A stretch of 55,469 nt of DNA from Mycobacterium sp. PO1. Its GTDB lineage: Bacteria > Actinomycetota > Actinomycetes > Mycobacteriales > Mycobacteriaceae. The translations under genes were made by a program, and so were the position numbers. The stretch is from contig NZ_BLTG01000111.1 of assembly GCF_017312405.1 (NCBI RefSeq), positions 1 to 55,469 on the forward strand, written 5' to 3'. Shown here piece by piece: positions 1-8,274 of the stretch. Each line of letters starts with the position of its first letter. Position 1 is the first letter of the stretch. Below the pieces are notes generated by a model. It made no database searches. It saw only the letters and a program-made list of their open reading frames with translations, and had not been told where the DNA came from.

Positions 1-1
1 G

Positions 2-778
2 GGCCGCGAACCCGTCCAGACCTACGGTGTCCCTCAACTGGCCGAGAACGTCGAGTTCCTGCGTGCCTCCGGCGAACAACTCCGCCAGATGCGCCGCGTG
101 GTGGCACCGCTGGCCCGCACCTTGGCCACCCGGCTGGCCGCCCGGCGGCGCCGCTCCCGGGCCGGGGAGATCGATCTGCGCAAGACGCTGCGCAAGTCGA
201 TGTCCACCGGCGGGGTGCCGATCGACGTCGTGCTGAAGAAACCCCACCCGGCCCGCCCGGAACTGGTCGTGCTGTGCGACGTGTCCGGCTCGGTCGCCGG
301 GTTCAGCCATTTCACCCTGTTGCTGGTGCATGCGCTGCGCCAGCAGTTCTCCCGGGTGCGGATCTTCGCCTTCATCGACACCACCGACGAGGTCACCGAG
401 CTGTTCGGCCCCGACGCCGACCTCGCGGTCGCGGTGCAGCGCATCACTCGGGAGGCAGGGGTCTACACCCGCGACGGCCACTCCGACTACGGGCACGCGT
501 TCGTGTCGTTTCTCAACGACTTCCCGAACGTGCTCTCGCCGCGCAGCTCGCTGCTGGTACTCGGGGACGGCCGCAACAACTACCGCAACCCCGAAACAGA
601 GTTGCTTTCACACATGGTCAACGCCAGCAGGCATGCGCATTGGCTCAATCCCGAACCGCGCCACCTGTGGGGCAGCGGCGACTCGGCGGTCCCGCGCTAC
701 GAAGACGTCATCACGATGCACGAATGCCGGTCGGCCAAACAGCTGGCATCGGTCATCGACGCTCTGCTGCCCGTCTGA
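2..778 (+). CDS. VWA domain protein, CoxE-like (5' end outside window)
   Basis: The last 258 residues of a protein that begins upstream of the window; the reading frame is open to the first bases. A von Willebrand A (CoxE-like) domain is recognisable from the MIDAS metal-site motif DVSGS at visible residues 93-97, with a basic arginine-rich linker before it. Relatives are usually paired with a MoxR-type AAA+ ATPase and are thought to help assemble or activate metalloenzymes; that partner would lie upstream and is not seen. It corresponds to the Rv2425c position next to nadD. The family call is firm; the biochemical role is inference. Confidence 0.85.
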   Translation, partial: GREPVQTYGVPQLAENVEFLRASGEQLRQMRRVVAPLARTLATRLAARRRRSRAGEIDLRKTLRKSMSTGGVPIDVVLKKPHPARPELVVLCDVSGSVAGFSHFTLLLVHALRQQFSRVRIFAFIDTTDEVTELFGPDADLAVAVQRITREAGVYTRDGHSDYGHAFVSFLNDFPNVLSPRSSLLVLGDGRNNYRNPETELLSHMVNASRHAHWLNPEPRHLWGSGDSAVPRYEDVITMHECRSAKQLASVIDALLPV

Positions 779-783
779 ACCCA

Positions 784-800
784 CAGCTGTTTTTCAGCTG
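784..800. terminator. Short inverted repeat after the VWA gene
   Basis: CAGCTG, a TTTTT loop, then CAGCTG, directly after the VWA stop codon. It could fold as a 6-bp hairpin and end transcription, or act as a palindromic operator for the GntR gene that starts 43 nt later. The sequence alone does not separate the two. Confidence 0.35.
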
Positions 801-830
801 ACGCTGCCGTTTATTCGTCGGTCACGCGGC

Positions 831-836
831 TACGCT
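831..836 (+). promoter_or_regulatory. -10 box of a leaderless promoter (GntR gene)
   Basis: TACGCT fits the TAnnnT -10 pattern and ends 6 nt before the ATG at 843, so transcription should begin at or next to the start codon. Confidence 0.55.
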
Positions 837-842
837 GCAGAG

Positions 843-1565
843 ATGCCCGCAGGCACACCGTTGTATCTGCTGCTCGCAGCCGAGGTGCGGGACCGGATCG
901 CGACCGAGCAGCTCGCTCCGCACACCGCGGTGCCGTCCGAACGTGAACTCGCCGAACTGCACGGCGTCAGCCGGATGACCGCACGACAAGCCCTCGCCCT
1001 GCTGGAGAGCGAAGGGCTGGTGTACCGCAATCCGCCGCGCGGCACGTTCGTCGCCGAACCCCGCGTCCGGTTCCACATCGGCAGCTTCTCCGAAGAGGTC
1101 GCCCGGATGGGGCGGCGACCTGCCGCCCAACAGCTGGGTGCCGACCTTCAGCAGGTCACTCCCGCGGTCGGCCACGCAATGGGACTGACCGACGACGCGT
1201 GGGTGCACGTGTTCCACCGACTGAGAACCGTCGACGACGTCCCGTTCGCGCTGGAGACCACCTATCTGCCCGCCGAGCTGACTCCGGGCATCCTCGACGA
1301 GTCCGAACAGGGATCGCTGTGGGAGGCGCTGCGGTCGCGGTACGGCGTGCAACTCGCCCGCTCGACAGCGGTGCTCGAGTCGATCGTGCTGGACGACGCC
1401 ACCAGCATGCGGCTCGGTGTGCGCGCCGGGGCGGCCGGGACTCTGCTGATCCGGCGCACCGAGGACGTCACCGGCCGGTGCGTGGAGTACGGCCGCGACA
1501 TCTACCGCGCCGACCGGGTCGCATTCGAGGTCTGCGAGTCGATCGGCTCGCTGTTCTCGGTCTGA
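843..1565 (+). CDS. GntR/HutC-family transcriptional regulator
   Basis: A 240-residue DNA-binding regulator. Residues 1-70 form the GntR winged helix, including the SERELAELHGVSRMTARQAL segment. The remainder reads as a UTRA ligand-binding domain of the HutC/FarR type, which senses a small molecule. The ATG at 843 is chosen because it sits 6 nt after a good -10 box; the frame is open further upstream, but that part overlaps the VWA gene and is not protein-like. It stands alone between the VWA gene and nadD, so its target and effector cannot be deduced. Confidence 0.88.
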   Translation: MPAGTPLYLLLAAEVRDRIATEQLAPHTAVPSERELAELHGVSRMTARQALALLESEGLVYRNPPRGTFVAEPRVRFHIGSFSEEVARMGRRPAAQQLGADLQQVTPAVGHAMGLTDDAWVHVFHRLRTVDDVPFALETTYLPAELTPGILDESEQGSLWEALRSRYGVQLARSTAVLESIVLDDATSMRLGVRAGAAGTLLIRRTEDVTGRCVEYGRDIYRADRVAFEVCESIGSLFSV

Positions 1566-1594
1566 GCTGTCCGGCTCCGCCCTTTTCGGTCCCG

Positions 1595-1600
1595 TAAGCT
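1595..1600 (+). promoter_or_regulatory. -10 box of the nadD operon promoter
   Basis: TAAGCT ends 8 nt before the GTG of nadD, consistent with a leaderless or nearly leaderless transcript for the whole nadD-rsfS-gpgP-octT-degV operon. Confidence 0.5.
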
Positions 1601-1608
1601 CGCTAGTC

Positions 1609-2250
1609 GTGCAGGCAGGTGGCCGACGGCAGAGAAGGCTGGGCGTGATGGGTGGGACGTTCGATCCCATCCACAACGGCCACCTCGTCGCGGCCAGTGA
1701 GGTCGCTGACCTGTTCGACCTCGACGAGGTGCTGTTCGTACCGACCGGGCAACCGTGGCAGAAGCGCAGCCGACCGGTCACCGCCGCCGAGGACCGCTAT
1801 CTGATGACCGTCATCGCCACCGCGTCCAACCCCCGGTTCTCCGTCAGCCGGGTCGACATCGACCGCGGCGGACCGACCTACACCAAGGACACGCTGCGTG
1901 ACCTGCGCCGGGCCAACCCCGACGCCGACCTGTACTTCATCACCGGCGCCGACGCGCTCGCCTCGATCCTGTCCTGGCAGAACTGGGAGGAGCTGTTCGC
2001 CCTGGCCAGTTTCATCGGTGTCAGCCGGCCCGGCTATGAACTGGACGGCAAGCACATCTCGGCCGCGATGGCCGAACTGCCGGACGACGCCCTGCACCTC
2101 GTCGAGGTCCCCGCGCTGGCCATCTCGTCGACGGACTGCCGGGTCCGCGCCGAGCGGGCCAGGCCCATCTGGTATCTCGTCCCCGACGGGGTGGTGCAGT
2201 ACGTCGCCAAACGCAACCTCTACGTCAAAACCGAAGGAGATCGCCCCTGA
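1609..2250 (+). CDS. nadD: Nicotinate-nucleotide adenylyltransferase
   Basis: NadD joins ATP and nicotinate mononucleotide to give deamido-NAD, an essential cytoplasmic step of NAD synthesis. The 213-residue protein has the nucleotidyltransferase signature GGTFDPIHNGH at residues 15-25 and the C-terminal ISSTDCR motif. It closely matches what I recall of M. tuberculosis NadD through its length. The GTG start lies just after a -10 box; the in-frame ATG at 1648 directly before the GGTFDP motif is a less likely alternative. It is the first gene of a tight operon, and its stop codon overlaps the proposed start of rsfS. Confidence 0.96.
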   Translation: MQAGGRRQRRLGVMGGTFDPIHNGHLVAASEVADLFDLDEVLFVPTGQPWQKRSRPVTAAEDRYLMTVIATASNPRFSVSRVDIDRGGPTYTKDTLRDLRRANPDADLYFITGADALASILSWQNWEELFALASFIGVSRPGYELDGKHISAAMAELPDDALHLVEVPALAISSTDCRVRAERARPIWYLVPDGVVQYVAKRNLYVKTEGDRP

Positions 2251-2645
2251 CCGCCTCAGCTGAAGCCCTCGACATGGCCACCGTCGCCGCCCGCGCGGCC
2301 GCCGCCAAGCTCGCCGACGACGTCGTCGTCATCGACGTCTCCGACGAGCTCGTCATCACCGACTGTTTCGTCATCGCCTCGGCGTCCAACGAACGCCAGG
2401 TCAACGCCATCGTCGACGAGGTCGAAGAGAAGATGCGCCTGGCCGGGCACAAACCCGCGCGCCGCGAAGGCACCCGGGAAGGACGCTGGACCCTGCTCGA
2501 CTACGTCGACATCGTCGTCCACATCCAGCACCAGGACGAGCGCAACTTCTATGCGCTCGACCGGCTGTGGCGGGACTGCCCGACGGTGCCGGTGGACCTC
2601 GACGAGGCCGCCGGCGCTGCGGACACCACGGAGGACCGGGGATGA
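2247..2645 (+). CDS. rsfS: Ribosome silencing factor RsfS (probable CTG start)
   Basis: RsfS (Iojap/DUF143 family) binds large-subunit protein L14 and blocks subunit joining when nutrients run low. The core from LADDVVVIDVS through WTLLDYVDIVVHIQ is typical. I place the start at a CTG codon at 2247. It overlaps the nadD stop as CTGA, it has a strong AAGGAG site 6-7 nt upstream, and the first residues read (M)TASAEALDMA, in line with the M. tuberculosis N-terminus as I recall it. The first conventional start is the ATG at 2274, nine residues later, with no ribosome site. The family assignment does not depend on this choice. Confidence 0.92.
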   Translation: MTASAEALDMATVAARAAAAKLADDVVVIDVSDELVITDCFVIASASNERQVNAIVDEVEEKMRLAGHKPARREGTREGRWTLLDYVDIVVHIQHQDERNFYALDRLWRDCPTVPVDLDEAAGAADTTEDRG

Positions 2646-3319
2646 GGGTCCGTCGACTCGTCATGCTCCGCCACGGGCAGACCGAGTGGAACGCCGGCAG
2701 CCGCATGCAGGGCCAGATCGACACCGACCTGACCGACCTCGGTCGCCAGCAGGCCGACGCGGCCGCCGAACTGCTCGCCAAGCGACAACCGTTGCTGATC
2801 GTCTCCTCGGATCTGCGCCGCGCACTCGACACCGCCGTCGCCCTCGGCGACCGCAGCGGCCAGCCCGTCAGCATCGACACCCGGCTGCGGGAAACCCATC
2901 TGGGCGACTGGCAGGGCATGACCCACGTGGAGGTCGACGACGTCTCGCCCGGGGCGAGGCTGGCCTGGCGTGACGATGCGCGATGGGCCCCGCACGGCGG
3001 CGAGAGCCGCGTCGACGTGGCCGACCGCAGCGTGCCGCTGGTGCGTGAGCTGGTCGCGCAGCAAGTGGGCTGGGGGGTCGAGGACCCCGACCGGCCGGTG
3101 GTACTGGTGGCGCACGGCGGGCTGATCGCCGCGCTGACCGGTGCGCTGCTGGGCCTGCCGGTGGACAACTGGCCGGTGCTCGGCGGCATGGGGAATGCGA
3201 GCTGGGTACAGCTGGCCGGGCACACCCGCGCCGACGGGGACCCGGCGTCCTACGACGACATCCGATGGCGTCTGGACGTGTGGAACGCCTCGGCGCAGGT
3301 CGCCAGCGATGTGCTCTGA
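2642..3319 (+). CDS. gpgP: Glucosyl-3-phosphoglycerate phosphatase
   Basis: GpgP removes the phosphate from glucosyl-3-phosphoglycerate to give glucosylglycerate, a step towards mycobacterial methylglucose lipopolysaccharide. The 225-residue protein is of the histidine phosphatase superfamily: RHG motif at residues 10-12 (His11 is the phospho-acceptor), and a second histidine in the VLVAHGG segment. The start ATG overlaps the rsfS stop as ATGA, showing translational coupling. Its neighbour octT acts in the same pathway, and the order matches Rv2419c, which supports the specific name over a generic phosphoglycerate mutase call. Confidence 0.93.
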   Translation: MRVRRLVMLRHGQTEWNAGSRMQGQIDTDLTDLGRQQADAAAELLAKRQPLLIVSSDLRRALDTAVALGDRSGQPVSIDTRLRETHLGDWQGMTHVEVDDVSPGARLAWRDDARWAPHGGESRVDVADRSVPLVRELVAQQVGWGVEDPDRPVVLVAHGGLIAALTGALLGLPVDNWPVLGGMGNASWVQLAGHTRADGDPASYDDIRWRLDVWNASAQVASDVL

Positions 3320-4046
3320 GCGCGCCAGGACGCTGCTGGTCTTCTGTGACTCGCTGTCGTACTACGGCCCCACCGGTGGGCTGCCCTCCGACGACCCGCG
3401 CATCTGGCCCAACATCGTGGCCGACCAGCTGGGTTGGCGGCTGGAGCTCATCGGCCGGATCGGCTGGACCAGCCGTGACGTCTGGTGGGCCGCCACCCAG
3501 GACCCGCGCTCGTGGGCGGCGCTGCCCAGCGCCGGCGCGGTGGTCTTCGCGACCTCGGGAATGGATTCGCTGCCGTCGCCCCTGCCGACCGCACTGCGTG
3601 AGATGATCCGCTATGTACGGCCGCCGCGGCTGCGCCGCTGGGTGCGCGACGGCTACGGCTGGGCACAGCCCCGGCTGTCTCCGGTCGCCCGGGCCGCCCT
3701 GCCGCCGCACCTGACCGTCGAGTACCTCGAAATGACGAGGGCGGCAATCGACTTCAACCGACCCGGAATACCGATGGTCGCCTCGTTGCCGTCGGTGCAC
3801 ATCGCCGACACCTACGGCCGGGCCCACCACGGCCGCCCCGGCACCGTCGCGGCCCTCACCCGGTGGGCCGCCGAGCGCCGAGTGCCGCTGGTCGATCTCA
3901 AGGCCGCCGTTGCCGAGCACGTGCTCGGCGGCCGCGGCAACCCCGACGGCATCCATTGGAACTTCGAAGCGCATCAGGCAGTGGCCGAGCTGATGGTCAA
4001 AGGACTCGCCGAAGCCGGTGTCCACGTGGCGGATTCGCGCGGCTGA
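3309..4046 (+). CDS. octT: Diglucosylglycerate octanoyltransferase
   Basis: OctT adds an octanoyl group to diglucosylglycerate during methylglucose lipopolysaccharide synthesis in mycobacteria. The 245-residue protein has an SGNH-hydrolase pattern: the nucleophile Ser15 in CDSLSYYG and the DGIHWN segment (Asp213, His216) near the C-terminus. The ATG at 3309 overlaps the end of gpgP by 11 nt. Gene order and close similarity, from memory, to Rv2418c support the call. Confidence 0.88.
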   Translation: MCSERARTLLVFCDSLSYYGPTGGLPSDDPRIWPNIVADQLGWRLELIGRIGWTSRDVWWAATQDPRSWAALPSAGAVVFATSGMDSLPSPLPTALREMIRYVRPPRLRRWVRDGYGWAQPRLSPVARAALPPHLTVEYLEMTRAAIDFNRPGIPMVASLPSVHIADTYGRAHHGRPGTVAALTRWAAERRVPLVDLKAAVAEHVLGGRGNPDGIHWNFEAHQAVAELMVKGLAEAGVHVADSRG

Positions 4047-4048
4047 CC

Positions 4049-4891
4049 ATGTCGGTAGTGGTGGTCAGCGACTCGTCCTCGCGGTTGGGGGCCGACGAAC
4101 GCAAACAGTGGAACATCCGCGAAGTCCCATTGCACGTGCTGGTCGAGGACCAGGACCTGCGCGACGGTGTCGACGAGATTCCCTACGACATCCACGACCG
4201 GGCCAAGGTCACCACCGCAGGGGCGACTCCGGCCGAGCTGACCGAGACCTACCGTCAGGCGCTGGCCGACAGCGGCGGCGACGGGGTGGTCGCCGTGCAT
4301 CTGTCGTCGGCACTGTCGAGCACCTACAGCGCCGCGGTCAGCGCGTCGCGGGAATTCGGTGCCGCGGTGCGGGTCGTCAACTCCCGGTCGGCGGCGATGG
4401 GGGTGGGGTTCGTCGCGAAGGCGGCCGCCCGCAGCGCTGCCGCCGGTGCGGACTTGGATACCGTCGAGGATGCCGCGCGGGCGGCGTTGACCCGCACCCA
4501 TGTCTTCCTGGTCGTGCACCGGCTGGACAACCTGCGCCGCAGCGGGCGGATCAAGACCGCGGCCTCCTGGCTCGGCACCGCATTGTCGCTCAAACCGCTG
4601 TTGCGTCTGGACGTCGACGGGCGGCTGGTGCTGGACCAGCGCATCCGTACCGTCACCAAGGCCCATGCCGCGATGGTCGAGCGGGTCGCCGAGGTGGTGG
4701 GGGACCACGGCGCCGACGTCGTCGTCCACCACGTCGACAACCACGACGCCGCCGACGAACTCGGTGCGGCGCTGACCCGCCGACTGCCGCAGCTGTCCTC
4801 GCTCACGGTCGCCGACATGGGTCCGCTGCTGTCGGTGCATGTGGGAGCCGGGGCGGTGGGCGTCGCGGTGCACGTGGCGGCCCAGCACTGA
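4049..4891 (+). CDS. DegV family fatty-acid-binding protein
   Basis: A 280-residue DegV-fold protein of the group that binds a fatty acid and, in Gram-positive relatives, hands it to a fatty acid kinase (FakB role). The N-terminal VVVVSDSSS and the LSSALSSTYSAA segment are typical of the lipid-binding site. It starts 2 nt after the octT stop and ends the nadD operon, as at Rv2417c. No FakA-like kinase is encoded in this window, so its partner is unknown. Confidence 0.9.
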   Translation: MSVVVVSDSSSRLGADERKQWNIREVPLHVLVEDQDLRDGVDEIPYDIHDRAKVTTAGATPAELTETYRQALADSGGDGVVAVHLSSALSSTYSAAVSASREFGAAVRVVNSRSAAMGVGFVAKAAARSAAAGADLDTVEDAARAALTRTHVFLVVHRLDNLRRSGRIKTAASWLGTALSLKPLLRLDVDGRLVLDQRIRTVTKAHAAMVERVAEVVGDHGADVVVHHVDNHDAADELGAALTRRLPQLSSLTVADMGPLLSVHVGAGAVGVAVHVAAQH

Positions 4892-4991
4892 GCACTCGCC
4901 GCGATTGTCACGGTGTCGAACGTTCAAGACGCCGAATTTCCGGTTACCCGGACGGTAGCGTCAGCGCCACCCCGGGTGACAGGAGACGACC

Positions 4992-5291
4992 ATGAGGCAC
5001 TGCATCGTCGCAGCACTGAGCGTGATGCTGATGGCCGTCGCGGGTCTGTTCACCGCAGCACCACACGCTCGGGCGGGCTGCTTCCCCGGAGGCGCACCCG
5101 GGGTCATCAACAAGTGCGACGGGCCGGTGCAGGCGGACGGGACGTGGCAGCGCTGCGTCGCAGTGGCCAAATACGTGCCGCGGGGGTTCAGCTCCTACCT
5201 GGTGCCGGAGCGGCACTGCGATGTGATGAGCGCCGGGCGCCTCCACCCCAACCCAGAATTCGCCAACCCGCCCACGCACATCCCCGGCTGA
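4992..5291 (+). CDS. Small secreted CDGP-type protein
   Basis: A 99-residue protein with a clear signal peptide (positively charged start, hydrophobic residues about 5-22, predicted cleavage after ARA near residue 28). The mature part is about 70 residues with four cysteines and a KCDGPV segment, the mark of a small exported family common in mycobacteria. An AGGAGA ribosome site lies 7 nt before the ATG. The function is unknown. It is transcribed towards the dehydrogenase on the other strand, from which it is separated by 9 nt. Confidence 0.8.
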   Translation: MRHCIVAALSVMLMAVAGLFTAAPHARAGCFPGGAPGVINKCDGPVQADGTWQRCVAVAKYVPRGFSSYLVPERHCDVMSAGRLHPNPEFANPPTHIPG

Positions 5292-5300
5292 GCGGGCCGG

Positions 5301-6350
5301 TCACACCGCCGAGCGTCCGGTGATGGGCGGCAGGTCGGCCAGCGTGACGATCCCCGGCAGGGCGGCGACCACAGCGGGCACCGCATTGGTCACCGGCATG
5401 GCCGTGTAGATCATGCCCAACCCCATGAAGCCGGGCTCGGTCCAGTCCTTGGGTGGTAGGCAGTGCAGCACCGTGCGCATGTTGGGCAGCCCGAACACCT
5501 GGATGACGTGTCCGTGCTCGAGCGGCTTGGGCGGGGTCACGTGGTAGCCCATGATCCAGTTGAACCCGACACTGACGATGTTGTGGTCGCCCACCCAGCC
5601 GCGGTGGTAGCCGTGCACTCCGGCGACCGTGCCCTTCGGGATCTGCATGAACCCCAGATCGCTGTCGTCGGTGGCCTCGGTGAAGGTGACGTCGAAGGTG
5701 ATCCGGTCCAGGGTTGCGCCGATGGCATCGGCCATCATCGCCGCCGACTCGGCGAACACCTCGCTTTCGCGGCGCACGCTCTCGGCCAGCCCGGGGGTGC
5801 CGGGGTCCTGGGAGAACCCCATCGCGGTCTGGGTTCCCGCCGACTCGTAGGTGGAGCAGTCCACCGATTCGGTGATCCGGATCTCGTCGACCCGCTCGCA
5901 CGCACCGGAGACCACCATGCCGACCAGGTTGCTCATGCCGGGGTGCGCGCCGCTGCCGAAGATCGTCGAACCACCCTTCTCACACGCTTTCCGGATCCGC
6001 CCGAGGTCTTCGGGTGACTGCTTGCCGCCGGTGATCCAGGCCGCCGAGGAACACACGTTGACACCGGACTCCAGCAGCGCGACCAGTTCGTCGATGCTGG
6101 GCCACAACGGGTTGTAACAGCACGCGTCGGGACGCAACGAGATCAGTGCGTCGATGTCGTCGGTCGCCGTGATCCCGGTCGGCTCCGGCCACCCCGCCAG
6201 CTCGGCGGCGTCCACGCCCACCTTGTCCGCGCCGTGGGCATAGACGCCGACGAGCTCCATGTCGTCGCGTCCGATGATCGCGTGCAGCGAGCGTCGCCCG
6301 ATGTTGCCTGTCGTCCACTGGATCACGCGTAACTGTCGGTCTGTCGGCAT
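5301..6350 (-). CDS. DapB-fold NAD(P)H-dependent dehydrogenase
   Basis: A 349-residue oxidoreductase with an N-terminal Rossmann fold (VIQWTTGNIGRRSL, residues 9-22) and the layout of the dihydrodipicolinate reductase-like/amine dehydrogenase group common in mycobacteria. Mycobacteria have many paralogues whose substrates are unknown. This is not the lysine-pathway dapB: the protein is about 100 residues too long and lacks the usual context. A -10 box (TAGCTT at 6362-6357) lies 6 nt before the ATG, so it is probably leaderless. It is divergent from the SDR gene. Confidence 0.82.
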   Translation of the reverse strand: MPTDRQLRVIQWTTGNIGRRSLHAIIGRDDMELVGVYAHGADKVGVDAAELAGWPEPTGITATDDIDALISLRPDACCYNPLWPSIDELVALLESGVNVCSSAAWITGGKQSPEDLGRIRKACEKGGSTIFGSGAHPGMSNLVGMVVSGACERVDEIRITESVDCSTYESAGTQTAMGFSQDPGTPGLAESVRRESEVFAESAAMMADAIGATLDRITFDVTFTEATDDSDLGFMQIPKGTVAGVHGYHRGWVGDHNIVSVGFNWIMGYHVTPPKPLEHGHVIQVFGLPNMRTVLHCLPPKDWTEPGFMGLGMIYTAMPVTNAVPAVVAALPGIVTLADLPPITGRSAV

Positions 6351-6381
6351 GGAATCAAGCTACCGCCTCTATGGTGGCCTG
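6351..6381. promoter_or_regulatory. Divergent leaderless promoters
   Basis: Only 31 bp separate two divergent start codons. The minus-strand -10 is TAGCTT (6362-6357) and the plus-strand -10 is TATGGT (6370-6375). Each ends 6 nt from its own ATG and the two lie 7 bp apart, so polymerases would compete for the site. Confidence 0.5.
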
Positions 6382-7188
6382 ATGGGTGACACCGCACCGG
6401 TTGCCGTCGTGACCGGAGCCAGCCGCGGCGCCGGACGGGGCATCGCGACCGCACTCGCCGACCGCGGGTGGCAGGTGTACGGCACGGGTCGAACCGTCGT
6501 CGACGACCAGGGCTGGGGGACCGGAGTTCAGCTCGACCACCGGGACGACGACGCCGTCGGCAGGCTGTTCGACCGCGTCGCCGCCGAGCGCGGACGGCTG
6601 GATCTACTGGTGAACAACGCCGCCGCCATCTCTGACGACCTGGTGTCGGCCAAGCCGTTCTGGCAGAAACCGCGCGAGCTGGCCGACGTTCTCGATGTGG
6701 GTTTGCGGTCGTCCTACGTCGCGGCCTGGCACGCCGCACCGCTGCTGCTCGAGCGGCCCCGCGGCCTGATCGTGTTCACCTCGTCGCCGGGCTCGGTGTG
6801 CTACATGCACGGCCCCGCCTACGGCGCGCAGAAAGCAGGCGCCGACAAGATGGCTGCCGACATGGCAGTGGACTTCCGTGACACCACGGTGGCGACGGTG
6901 TCGATCTGGATGGGCATCCTGTTGACCGACAAGCTCCGGTCGGCGTTCGACGGCAACCCCGACGCGCTCGAACGCTTCGCCGAGCAGGCCGAGACGCCGG
7001 AGTTCACCGGCCGGGTCATCGACGCGCTGTTCAGCGATCCGGCATTGGTCGAGCTGAGCGGGCAGACGCTGATCGGCGCCGAACTGGCCGACCGCTACGG
7101 AATCACCGACAGCGGTGGACGCACGCCGCCGTCGCACCGGCAGATGCTCGGCGCGCCACGGGTGCCGAGCACCGTCGTCGTGCGTTGA
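6382..7188 (+). CDS. Short-chain dehydrogenase/reductase
   Basis: A classical SDR of 268 residues. The cofactor loop TGASRGAGRG is at residues 11-20, LLVNNAA follows, and the catalytic region has the serine in FTSSPGS and the YGAQK motif (Tyr and Lys). The long form resembles DHRS1-like proteins. The ATG at 6382 is preceded by a good -10 box. Substrate unknown; the location beside a DapB-fold dehydrogenase and acyl-CoA dehydrogenases suggests catabolism of lipid-like or xenobiotic compounds. The stop codon lies inside a 16-bp tandem repeat. Confidence 0.88.
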   Translation: MGDTAPVAVVTGASRGAGRGIATALADRGWQVYGTGRTVVDDQGWGTGVQLDHRDDDAVGRLFDRVAAERGRLDLLVNNAAAISDDLVSAKPFWQKPRELADVLDVGLRSSYVAAWHAAPLLLERPRGLIVFTSSPGSVCYMHGPAYGAQKAGADKMAADMAVDFRDTTVATVSIWMGILLTDKLRSAFDGNPDALERFAEQAETPEFTGRVIDALFSDPALVELSGQTLIGAELADRYGITDSGGRTPPSHRQMLGAPRVPSTVVVR

Positions 7189-7244
7189 GGCAGCCCTGCG
7201 TTGAGGGGGTCCCGCGTTGACGTGGTCGTGCGTTGAGGTGGTGG
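7181..7244. repeat. 16-bp degenerate tandem repeat across the SDR stop codon
   Basis: Four imperfect copies with a period of exactly 16 bp, beginning at 7181, 7197, 7213 and 7229. The core of each is (T/C)GCGTTGA(G/C). The TGA of the SDR gene lies in the first copy. Confidence 0.75.
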
Positions 7245-7254
7245 CGCGCCGAGC

Positions 7255-8274
7255 TCAGGGGCAGATCAGGCTCCAGAGTCCGCCGGCGCCGGCGCGTACC
7301 GCCATGTCGGTGACCTGGTCGTCCCAGTACCGCACCGATCCGAACTCTGCGCGCCAGGACAGCGCGGCGCGGGTGTACTCGTGCAGCCGATGCTCGCGGG
7401 TGGTGCCGATCGCGCCGAGGACCTGATGGGCGTTGCGCACCACCACCGACGCGGCATGGCCGGTGCACGAGCGCGCGGACGCCACCAGGAATTCGACGTG
7501 CCCGCCGGCCCAGTCCGCACCGACAGCGGCCGCCAGCGCCGCCTCGGTCGCCGAACGCGCCAGTGCCGCCTCCCCGGCGACGTCGGAGATGAGGTGTTGC
7601 ACCGCTTGGAATTTCGCCAGCGGGCGGCCGAACTGCTCGCGGGATGTCGCATGCTCGATGCACAAGGCCAACGCCTGGTCCAGGGCCGCGCAGACCTGGA
7701 TGGAGCGGACCATCGCGGACTTCAGTCGCATGTGCGACACCAGATCCTCGGAGATCGGCGCACCCTCGAGTGCGGCGACGTCGACGGCGACGGTGTCGCG
7801 CGGTTCGCCGATCATGTTGGCGCCGGCGGTGAGCGTCATCTGGTCGGCACTGACATCGCAGACAGCGTGCCCGTCGCCGGTGGGGTGCACCACGACCATC
7901 CGCTGGGCCTGCGACGCCCACGGCACACCCGTCGCCGTGCCCCGCTCGTCGACCACCGCCACGGTGCGCACTGCGGCGTCGGTGGGCAACCCCGCCGCCT
8001 GCAACAGCCAACAGGCCAGAAGGTCATGCTCTGCCAACGGGATTCGGACCCCGTGGCGTACGGCGGCGGACAGCAGCTCGGCGGCCTCGTGCCAACCGGC
8101 CCCGCTCCCACCGGACTCCTCGGAACCGGTGAGCCGGACCAGGCCGAGGTCGTCGAGCCGGCGCCACAGGTCGGCGTCGAGCGCCACCTCGGCCGGCCGT
8201 TCCGACGCGGCGTACTCGGCGAACACCGCATCCATCATGTCCGTCAGGGCCGGATCGACGTCGGTCATCGTCAT
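7255..8274 (-). CDS. Acyl-CoA dehydrogenase, second subunit
   Basis: A 339-residue FadE-type protein with a weak N-terminal half and a recognisable C-terminal flavoprotein fold (SREQFGRPLAKFQAVQHLISD, then VLGAIGTTREHRLHEYTR). Mycobacteria often encode such divergent subunits next to a more typical one, and the pairs form a mixed acyl-CoA dehydrogenase with one FAD site per pair. The ATG overlaps the stop of the upstream subunit as ATGA. The two work together on an unknown acyl-CoA, by analogy with steroid side-chain FadE pairs. Confidence 0.87.
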   Translation of the reverse strand: MTMTDVDPALTDMMDAVFAEYAASERPAEVALDADLWRRLDDLGLVRLTGSEESGGSGAGWHEAAELLSAAVRHGVRIPLAEHDLLACWLLQAAGLPTDAAVRTVAVVDERGTATGVPWASQAQRMVVVHPTGDGHAVCDVSADQMTLTAGANMIGEPRDTVAVDVAALEGAPISEDLVSHMRLKSAMVRSIQVCAALDQALALCIEHATSREQFGRPLAKFQAVQHLISDVAGEAALARSATEAALAAAVGADWAGGHVEFLVASARSCTGHAASVVVRNAHQVLGAIGTTREHRLHEYTRAALSWRAEFGSVRYWDDQVTDMAVRAGAGGLWSLICP

